NCBI GenBank assembly: GCA_018818505.1
Contig: JAHIRR010000085.1
Span: 1-5,269, forward strand
Origin: Candidatus Omnitrophota bacterium
GTDB lineage: Bacteria > Omnitrophota > Koll11 > Gorgyraeales > Gorgyraeaceae
DNA: 5,269 nucleotides
Direction of reading: 5' to 3'
Shown: positions 1-4,927 of the stretch, one piece after another
How the letters are laid out: the number at the start of each line of letters is the position of its first letter
How positions within the stretch are numbered: the first letter of the stretch is position 1
Made by a program: the position numbers and the translations under genes
Notes under the pieces: generated by a model
Told to the model about the DNA's origin: nothing
Seen by the model: the letters and a program-made list of their open reading frames with translations, nothing else
The model's database searches: none

Positions 1-191
1 ATACTTTTAAGAAAAGTTTTAGCGTCAATTATGAAGTCAATCCCGGAGATATCCTGGAGATAGACGATGACATAAGGCAGGAAATAATCCTGGATAGTCC
101 GATGAAGGTTGTTTGCAGGCCTGATTGCAAAGGGCTGTGCCCGAATTGCGGACAAAATCTTAATGTGGGGAAATGTGAATGCACGAAATAA
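1..191 (+). CDS. DUF177 (YceD-type) protein, C-terminal part, 5' end outside the window
   Basis: The reading frame is open from base 3 and ends at TAA 189-191, giving the last 62 residues. The visible part has the DUF177 C-terminal signature: an acidic stretch (EIDDDIRQEIIL), then SPMKVVCRPDCKGLCPNCGQ, and a final CEC. Six cysteines (residues 38, 42, 46, 49, 58 and 60 of the fragment) look like a metal-binding cluster, as is usual for the family. The E. coli homologue YceD is encoded just before rpmF and has been linked to 23S rRNA and bL32 metabolism; its biochemistry is poorly defined. The position directly upstream of bL32 supports the assignment. The stop codon is also part of the inverted repeat that follows. 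The start and N-terminal half cannot be judged here. Confidence 0.9.
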   Translation, partial: TFKKSFSVNYEVNPGDILEIDDDIRQEIILDSPMKVVCRPDCKGLCPNCGQNLNVGKCECTK

Positions 192-329
192 CCAAGACAC
201 AAGAAACAATAACCAAATAATAACCAATAATCAAATTCCAACAACCAAACCTATGCTGATAGGATGTTTGGTAATTGATTATTGGTAATTGGAATTTGTT
301 TGTATCTTGTATCTTGGTTATTGGTTATT
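187..329. repeat. Imperfect inverted repeat with 7-bp internal period (DUF177/rpmF junction)
   Basis: This repeat fills most of the 172-nt gap before rpmF. The left arm is about 187-250 and the right arm about 266-322; extra repeat-like words run to 329. In one register, 187-196 pairs perfectly with 313-322 and 223-234 pairs perfectly with 275-286; the rest is imperfect. The tip can form a small stem (250-254 with 259-263) around a GCTG loop. CAA occurs in the left arm at 193, 200, 207, 214, 225, 232, 239 and 246: steps of 7 with one slip of 11. The right arm has the matching TTG at 268, 275, 282, 289, 300, 307, 314 and 321. The left arm is almost free of G. The DUF177 stop codon lies in the outer stem. 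No run of T follows, so it is not a standard terminator. Confidence 0.9.
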
Positions 330-351
330 TCAATTCTACACATATTATAAC

Positions 352-358
352 AAGGAGG
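352..358 (+). promoter_or_regulatory. Ribosome binding site of rpmF
   Basis: AAGGAGG lies 5 nt before ATG 364. It decides the start: an in-frame ATG at 289 would add 25 residues translated from the inverted repeat, and has no such site and no counterpart in bL32. The site lies just outside the fold-back repeat, so it should stay accessible when the hairpin forms. Confidence 0.85.
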
Positions 359-363
359 AGGCA

Positions 364-570
364 ATGGCTTTACCAAAGCGAAGACATTCGAGTTCAAGGC
401 AGGGGAAGCGCAGGGGCGCGCAGAAGATCCATGTGCCGAGTGTATCAGTGTGCCCGGATTGCAAGGCGCCAAAACTGCCGCACAGAGTATGCCCTGTCTG
501 CGGCTTTTACAAAGGCAGACAAGTCGTGCAGGTGAAGAAGAAGAAGAAGGAGAAGGAAGAGAAAAAATAG
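364..570 (+). CDS. rpmF: 50S ribosomal protein bL32, zinc-ribbon form
   Basis: The 68-residue product begins MALPKRRHSSSRQGKRRGAQ, the usual basic bL32 N-terminus (the typical form is MAVPKRRTSKSRRDKRRAH). Residues 30-46 carry CPDC and CPVC pairs, the four-cysteine zinc ribbon (C30, C33, C43, C46), so this is the zinc-binding version and not the cysteine-free one. The protein binds 23S rRNA in the large subunit. The start is fixed by the strong ribosome site at 352-358. Bacterial bL32 is usually about 56-60 residues; the excess here is a charged tail, residues 58-68, made only of Lys and Glu. It is coded by a 34-nt all-purine run (534-567) that begins with five AAG codons. DUF177 upstream and plsX downstream are its common neighbours. 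Fold-back repeats flank it on both sides. Confidence 0.96.
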   Translation: MALPKRRHSSSRQGKRRGAQKIHVPSVSVCPDCKAPKLPHRVCPVCGFYKGRQVVQVKKKKKEKEEKK

Positions 571-575
571 TAGTA

Positions 576-649
576 AGGGACAAGTGACAAGTAACAAGGG
601 ACAAGGAGCATCTAAACCCCTTGTCTCTTGTCCCATGTCGCTTGTCCCT
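576..649. repeat. Inverted repeat of degenerate 7-bp units (rpmF/plsX junction)
   Basis: The arms 576-606 and 619-649 are 31 nt each and match at 26 positions, with a loop of about 12 nt (607-618). Each arm is four 7-bp units of the form GNNACAA. The left arm reads GGGACAA, GTGACAA, GTAACAA, GGGACAA. The right arm, read on the minus strand, is GGGACAA, GCGACAT, GGGACAA, GAGACAA. Most variation is at unit positions 2 and 3. The repeat starts 5 nt after the rpmF stop codon, which is followed by two more stops (TAG, then TAA). It ends 6 nt before the plsX ribosome site at 656. Only four T residues occur downstream, inside the plsX leader, so a terminator role is unlikely. Confidence 0.92.
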
Positions 650-666
650 AACGACGAGGTTTTACT

Positions 667-1653
667 ATGATCAAAATTGCCATTGACGTAATGGGATCGG
701 ATAATGCGCCGGGTGTGGATATCGAAGGTGCTGTACTGGCAGCCCGGGAATATGATCACGAGATAATCCTGGTGGGTCAAAAAGACCTCATTGAAAAGGA
801 ACTCAAAAAGCACGGAGCTATCCCTAAAAATATTTCTATAGAGCATGCCCCAGAGGTCATAGGTATGCACGAGCAGCCTGTTCTTAGCGTCAGGAGAAAA
901 AAACATTCCTCTATTGTGGTCCTGGCGAATCTCGCAAAAGAAAAAAAGGTAGACGCTATTGTCAGCGCGGGTAACACAGGCGCAATGGTGTGCGCCGCTA
1001 CGCTTAAATGCAGGCTTCTTCCAGGCATAGAAAGGGCAGGCATAGGTATTGTCATGCCTACTTTAAAGGATACGGCCTTGATGATAGATGTAGGAGCCAA
1101 TATAGGCGCTAAGCCTAAGCATCTTCTGCAGTATGCGATAATGGGAAGCGCCTATTCAGAATATATATTGAATAAAAAATCCCCAAAGGTTGGACTATTA
1201 AATATTGGAGAAGAAGAGTCAAAAGGCACAGGTTTTTTGAAAGAGGCATATGGACTTTTGGAGCTCTCGGGTTTAAATTTTATAGGCAATATCGAGGGCA
1301 GGGATCTTTTTATGGGAGATTGCGATGTTATAGTGTGTGATGGCCTGGTTGGGAATGTGGCGCTCAAGGTTTCAGAGAGTACTGCGCACGCCCTTACAGA
1401 GATGCTTAAGCAATACCTGAACAGTAGTTTTATTACAAGGCTTTCTGCTATATTGGGCAGGAAGGCTTTTCGTTTATATAAGAAAAAGATGGATTCTGCC
1501 GAGTACGGCGGCGCGCCGCTTTTAGGTATAAATGGGATTTCTATAATATGTCACGGCTCTTCAAGCGCCAAGGCTATAAAGAATGCTATCAGGGTGGCGG
1601 GAGAAGAATTCAATAAGAATGTAAATCAACATATAGTCGAGAAGATCTCATAG
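667..1653 (+). CDS. plsX: Phosphate acyltransferase PlsX
   Basis: PlsX converts acyl-ACP and phosphate to acyl-phosphate, the donor for PlsY in the first acylation of glycerol-3-phosphate. It is a soluble enzyme that works at the inner membrane face. The 328-residue product is full length for the family. In order it shows IAIDVMGSDNAP (4-15), VDAIVSAGNTGAMV (95-108), MIDVGANIGAKP (139-150), LLNIGEEESKG (177-187), NFIGNIEGRD (204-213), CDGLVGNVALK (224-234) and YGGAPLLGINGISIICHGSS (280-299), all recognisable PlsX blocks. MGSD replaces the more common MGGD. The start ATG 667 has GAGG at 656-659, 7 nt away. fabH follows after 12 nt, so the two are surely co-transcribed. Identification is secure; activity is inferred from the family. 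Confidence 0.97.
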   Translation: MIKIAIDVMGSDNAPGVDIEGAVLAAREYDHEIILVGQKDLIEKELKKHGAIPKNISIEHAPEVIGMHEQPVLSVRRKKHSSIVVLANLAKEKKVDAIVSAGNTGAMVCAATLKCRLLPGIERAGIGIVMPTLKDTALMIDVGANIGAKPKHLLQYAIMGSAYSEYILNKKSPKVGLLNIGEEESKGTGFLKEAYGLLELSGLNFIGNIEGRDLFMGDCDVIVCDGLVGNVALKVSESTAHALTEMLKQYLNSSFITRLSAILGRKAFRLYKKKMDSAEYGGAPLLGINGISIICHGSSSAKAIKNAIRVAGEEFNKNVNQHIVEKIS

Positions 1654-1665
1654 AGAGGAGAGGGT

Positions 1666-2643
1666 ATGCAGGAAGCTGGGATATTGGGGTTGGGTTGTTA
1701 TCTGCCTCCGAAGAAATTGACGAATAGTGATATCGAGAAAATTGTGGATACAACGAATGAGTGGATAGTTACCCGAACAGGCATTAAAGAAAGAAGGATC
1801 GCGCCTAAAGAAGTTGCTGCGAGTGATCTTGGCGTCGAGGCGTCTAAGATCGCTATTGAGAATGCAGGGTTGAAACCAGAGGATATTGATCTGATCATTA
1901 CAGCTACAATAACTCCTGACATGGCATTTCCTGCAACAGCCTGTATTATACAGGATAAGATAGGCGCAAAAAATTCTGCCGCGTTTGACATAAACGCGGC
2001 CTGTTCTGGTTTTGTCTTTGGCATAGTCATGGCACAGCAGTTTGTAAATACGGGCACGTACAATCATATTTTAGTAGTAGGCACAGAGAAACTGACGAGC
2101 ATTGTTGACTGGACAGATAGATCTACATGCATTTTATTCGGAGATGGCGCTGGCGCGTGTGTTGTAGGGAAAAGCAACGATAGGAGGATAGTTTCCAGTT
2201 TTCTTGGAGCAGATGGTTCAGGCGGTCATCTTTTAAGTATGCCTGCAGGCGGCTCAAGATTGCCTGCTACAGAGGATACAGTTAAAGCTAAGCTGCATTT
2301 TCTTAAGATGGAGGGAAATGAGGTATTTAAGATCGCTGTCAGGATAATGGTAAAAGCTGCTGATAAGGCGATCAAAAAAGTAGGGCTTGAACCCAGTGAT
2401 ATAAAGCTATTTATCCCGCATCAGGCAAATATAAGGATACTAATGGCAGTTGCAAAGAGATTAGGCGTGTCTGAAGAAAAGATTTTCATGAATATAGAGA
2501 AATACGGAAACATGTCAGCAGCCTCTACAGCAGTTGCGCTGGCAGAGGCAAGCCAGCAGGGTAAGTTAAAGAAGGGCGATAATGTGGTGCTGGTTGCGTT
2601 TGGCGGCGGCCTTACTTACGGAGCGGCTGTGATAAAATGGTAA
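1666..2643 (+). CDS. fabH: Beta-ketoacyl-ACP synthase III (KAS III)
   Basis: FabH condenses an acyl-CoA primer with malonyl-ACP and so starts fatty acid chains. The product is 325 residues, usual for the family. It opens with a KAS III N-terminus (ILGLGCYLPPKKLTN) and TNEWIVTRTGIKERR at 30-44. The catalytic triad can be placed by motif: Cys113 in NAACSGF, His252 in IPHQANIRI and Asn282 in YGNMSAAST. LFGDGAGA (157-164) and the C-terminal AFGGGLTYGAAVIKW (311-325) are also typical. ATG 1666 has GAGGAG at 1655-1660, 5 nt upstream, overlapping the region just after the plsX stop. The 3' end overlaps fabD by 7 nt, which suggests translational coupling. Primer specificity (acetyl or branched) cannot be read from the sequence. 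Confidence 0.97.
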   Translation: MQEAGILGLGCYLPPKKLTNSDIEKIVDTTNEWIVTRTGIKERRIAPKEVAASDLGVEASKIAIENAGLKPEDIDLIITATITPDMAFPATACIIQDKIGAKNSAAFDINAACSGFVFGIVMAQQFVNTGTYNHILVVGTEKLTSIVDWTDRSTCILFGDGAGACVVGKSNDRRIVSSFLGADGSGGHLLSMPAGGSRLPATEDTVKAKLHFLKMEGNEVFKIAVRIMVKAADKAIKKVGLEPSDIKLFIPHQANIRILMAVAKRLGVSEEKIFMNIEKYGNMSAASTAVALAEASQQGKLKKGDNVVLVAFGGGLTYGAAVIKW

Positions 2644-3566
2644 AAAAGATAGCTTATCTATTTCCAGGCCAGGGCGCGCAATATGTTGGTATGGGTAAGG
2701 ATCTGTATGAAAATTGCCCTGAGGCGAGAAATGCGTTTGATGAGGCAGAAAAAATTTTGCCTGCGGTCGGTATTAAAAGACTCTGCTTCGAAGGACCTCT
2801 CGAGGAATTGACTCAGACAGCAAACAGCCAGGTGTGTATCCTTGTGGCGAGTGTGGCGGCTTTGCGGGCATTAAGTTTTCGATGCTCGATGCTCGATGCT
2901 CGATGCTCGATAGTTGCGTGCGCAGGACTAAGTCTTGGAGAACTCACATCTCTTGTCGCAGCTAAGAGCATTGAATTCGCTGATGCTGTGCGCCTTGTTA
3001 GGCGGCGTGGCGAATTAATGGAAGAGGCGTCAAAGAAAAATCCAGGCAGCATGGCTTCTATAATTGGCCTGGCGCTAGAGGATCTAAAAAAGGTTTGCGC
3101 TGAGACAGGCGCTGAGATAGCGAATCTAAATTGTCCCGGCCAAATAGTCATATCTGGAAAAAAAGAATCTGTGGAAAAAACAATGCGCCTTGCGTTAGAA
3201 AAAGGCGCCAAAAAGGCAATAGCCTTAAAAGTGAGCGGAGGTTTTCATTCTTCTTTAATGAAAGACTCAGCAGGCCTTTTTAGAGTAGAGCTAGACAAAG
3301 TAAAGTTTTCAACGCCTCAGATAGGAGTTGTCAGTAATGTAACTGCGGATTATGAAAAAACCCCTGACGAGATCAAGGAAAATCTTGTTAAACAGCTATC
3401 CAGTCCAGTGCGCTGGGAAGAATCTATAAAGAGAATTGCAAGCGAAGGTGTTGATACATTTTTTGAAATCGGGCCAGGCAAAATCTTAAAAGGCCTCTTG
3501 CGCAGGATAAATGGTAATTTGAGGGTATGCAATATAGAGAAAACAGAAGACTTGGAGGTTTCGTAA
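2637..3566 (+). CDS. fabD: Malonyl-CoA:ACP transacylase
   Basis: FabD moves malonyl from CoA to ACP to supply the elongation enzymes. The 309-residue product shows LFPGQGAQYVGMG (8-20), the nucleophile Ser99 in GLSLGE, Arg124 in RRRGELM, His204 in SGGFHSSLM, and QLSSPVRW (253-260) followed by FFEIGPGKILKGLLRR. GLSLG replaces the more familiar GHSLG; the Ser is kept. Compared with the E. coli protein, the stretch between the ASVA helix and the nucleophile is about 5 residues longer. Residues 82-92 there (RCSMLDARCSI) come from a 7-bp tandem repeat. The frame stays open through it, so the gene appears intact. The start overlaps the fabH stop (ATGGTAA) and has only a distant GGAG at 2620-2623, fitting coupled translation. 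The final codons GTT TCG TAA belong to the downstream inverted repeat. Confidence 0.96.
   Translation: MVKKIAYLFPGQGAQYVGMGKDLYENCPEARNAFDEAEKILPAVGIKRLCFEGPLEELTQTANSQVCILVASVAALRALSFRCSMLDARCSIVACAGLSLGELTSLVAAKSIEFADAVRLVRRRGELMEEASKKNPGSMASIIGLALEDLKKVCAETGAEIANLNCPGQIVISGKKESVEKTMRLALEKGAKKAIALKVSGGFHSSLMKDSAGLFRVELDKVKFSTPQIGVVSNVTADYEKTPDEIKENLVKQLSSPVRWEESIKRIASEGVDTFFEIGPGKILKGLLRRINGNLRVCNIEKTEDLEVS
2880..2911. repeat. CGATGCT 7-bp tandem repeat, 4.5 copies, in frame within fabD
   Basis: Four exact copies of CGATGCT (2880-2907) are followed by CGAT. In the fabD frame they encode RCSMLDA and then RCSI. Since 7 is not a multiple of 3, every frame reads the same seven residues in rotation. 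None of the seven triplets on either strand is a stop codon, so the array is open in all six frames. It sits at the surface-loop position just before the strand leading to the nucleophile Ser99. Confidence 0.95.
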
Positions 3567-3656
3567 GGTTGCGTAAAGTTTCGTAATGTTTCGTAAAGTT
3601 ACAAAAAGCAACCTAACGAAACCTAACGCAACATCACGAAACATTACGAAACCTCC
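3554..3656. repeat. Inverted repeat of 10-bp units (fabD/fabF junction)
   Basis: The arms 3554-3602 and 3608-3656 (49 nt each, about 39 positions complementary) surround an AAAAA loop. The left arm is four units of GTTTCGTAAN starting at 3558: GTTTCGTAAG, GTTGCGTAAA, GTTTCGTAAT and GTTTCGTAAA. The right arm, on the minus strand, has the same unit with changes mainly at positions 4, 8 and 10. The outer closing pairs are GGAGG (3554-3558) with CCTCC (3652-3656). The fabD stop TAA (3564-3566) is part of the first unit. The rest of the gap to fabF (3657-3671) is 15 nt with no clear ribosome site. No T-run follows the stem. Confidence 0.93.
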
Positions 3657-3671
3657 GTTTAGTCAAATTGC

Positions 3672-4916
3672 ATGAGCATGAAACGTCGCGTGGTAATAAC
3701 AGGACTGGGTGTGATAGCGCCGAATGGCGTAGGTAAGCGGGCGTACTGGGATGCCTTGAAACAGGGGCGTTCTGGTGTTCGTAGAATTACGCGTTTTGAC
3801 CCGAGCCCTTTTCCCACACAGTTTGCTGGTGAAGCAGATTTTGACCCTGCAAAATTTATTTCCTTTAAACAGCTCAAGAGGATGGATCGAACTTCGCATC
3901 TTGCAGTTTCAGCAGCAAAGATGGCAGTAGAAGACGCAGGCCTTAATATTAAAGACGAAGATCCTGAGCGCATAGGTGTTGTCGTAGGCACTGCAATGGC
4001 TGGCCATGGCATGATACTTGAGCAGCACGAGGCTTTTCTAAAAAAAGGCCCGATGAAGATAGGCACGTTTACCGCGATAGCGTCTTTTCCAGATGCGCCG
4101 TCGAGTCAGGTTTCCATAGAGCTTGGCATTAATGGCCCGAGTTTTTCCATTGCCACTGCATGCTCCTCTGCTTCAGATGCGATCGGCTATGCCTTTAATG
4201 CGATTAGAAATAAAGAATTGGATATGCTCATCATGGGAGGCGCTGATACATCTATATTTCCACCTATACTCAGCGCATTTTGTGTCTTAAGGGCATTGTC
4301 AAAGAGAAATGACGCGCCTGAGAAGGCATCAAGGCCGTTTGATAAGACAAGGGATGGTTTTGTGCTTGGCGAAGGCGCTGGGATCCTGATACTGGAGGAT
4401 CTGGAACATGCCTTGAAGCGCAATGCCCATATCTATGGCGAGATCTCAGGTTTTGGCATGACATGCGACGCCTATCACATGACAAAGCCAGAGCCTTCAG
4501 GCCGCCAGGCAATAAGGGCATTGAAGCAGGCATTGCAGGACGCAAAGGTAAAACCAGATCAGGTGCAATATGTCAATGCGCATGGCACATCAACCCCATT
4601 AAATGACAAAAACGAGGCATTTATTATAAAAGAGGTTTTTGGAAAGCACGCGAATAAGATTCCAATTAGTTCAATAAAGTCTATGATAGGGCATTTGATA
4701 GGCGCTGCTGGCAGCGTGGAATTAATAGGCGCCTTAATGGCTCTGGAAGAGGGCATTATTCCGCCTACGATCAACTATGAAGCGCCTGATCCGGAATGCG
4801 ATCTTGATTGCGTGCCGAATAAGGCAAGAGAGGCAAAGGTAGATGTACTTTTGAAAAATTCGTTCGGATTCGGAGGCAAAAACTCAGCGCTTGTGGTCAA
4901 GAGCTTTAAAGGATAA
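3672..4916 (+). CDS. fabF: Beta-ketoacyl-ACP synthase II-type ketosynthase
   Basis: This enzyme extends acyl-ACP by two carbons with malonyl-ACP. The 414-residue product matches FabF in length. The Cys-His-His set is present: Cys164 in IATACSS, His304 in NAHGTSTPLND and His341 in KSMIGHLIGAAG, with Lys336 before it; each is one residue on from the E. coli numbering. RPFDKTRDGFVLGEGAG (221-237) and the C-terminal NSFGFGG (396-402) are also typical. FGFGGKN replaces the usual FGFGGTN, and ACSSASDAIG replaces the common ACATG form. I take this as a FabF-family branch, but a dedicated role in another acyl or polyketide pathway cannot be excluded. An in-frame TAG at 3660-3662 limits the start to ATG 3672 or ATG 3678. 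Neither has a Shine-Dalgarno site; ATG 3678 gives the more standard MKRRVVITG. fabG follows after 11 nt. Confidence 0.92.
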   Translation: MSMKRRVVITGLGVIAPNGVGKRAYWDALKQGRSGVRRITRFDPSPFPTQFAGEADFDPAKFISFKQLKRMDRTSHLAVSAAKMAVEDAGLNIKDEDPERIGVVVGTAMAGHGMILEQHEAFLKKGPMKIGTFTAIASFPDAPSSQVSIELGINGPSFSIATACSSASDAIGYAFNAIRNKELDMLIMGGADTSIFPPILSAFCVLRALSKRNDAPEKASRPFDKTRDGFVLGEGAGILILEDLEHALKRNAHIYGEISGFGMTCDAYHMTKPEPSGRQAIRALKQALQDAKVKPDQVQYVNAHGTSTPLNDKNEAFIIKEVFGKHANKIPISSIKSMIGHLIGAAGSVELIGALMALEEGIIPPTINYEAPDPECDLDCVPNKAREAKVDVLLKNSFGFGGKNSALVVKSFKG

Positions 4917-4917
4917 C

Positions 4918-4922
4918 GGAGG
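4918..4922 (+). promoter_or_regulatory. Ribosome binding site of fabG
   Basis: GGAGG lies 5 nt before ATG 4928 and 1 nt after the fabF stop codon. It fixes the fabG start and contrasts with the lack of any such site before fabF. Confidence 0.85.
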
Positions 4923-4927
4923 ATATT

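Noticed and set aside
321..348. Possible promoter: TTGGTT at 321 and TATTAT at 343, spaced 16 nt
   Set aside because: The -35 box matches only 3 of 6, lies within the repeat, and transcription would start at about 355, inside the rpmF ribosome site.
289..363. Upstream in-frame ATG extending rpmF by 25 residues
   Set aside because: The added peptide is translated inverted repeat, and the strong ribosome site points to ATG 364.
187..649. CRISPR array
   Set aside because: There are no 25-40 bp direct repeats with unique spacers; the units are 7 bp and mirrored.
576..663. Intrinsic terminator after rpmF
   Set aside because: The stem is not directly followed by a T-run; the four T residues lie beyond the plsX ribosome site and the genes form one cluster.
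445..906. 153-residue open frame on the minus strand across rpmF, the repeat and plsX
   Set aside because: It is antisense to two secure genes, has no family motif, and its middle is translated repeat.
1648..2067. Minus-strand open frames opposite fabH
   Set aside because: They are shadows of the fabH coding frame with no recognisable domain.
2880..2911. Frameshift or pseudogene in fabD caused by the tandem repeat
   Set aside because: The same frame carries all FabD motifs on both sides of the array, so the gene is intact.
3554..3660. Intrinsic terminator between fabD and fabF
   Set aside because: Only GTTT follows the stem, and fabF and fabG need the same transcript as no promoter is visible.
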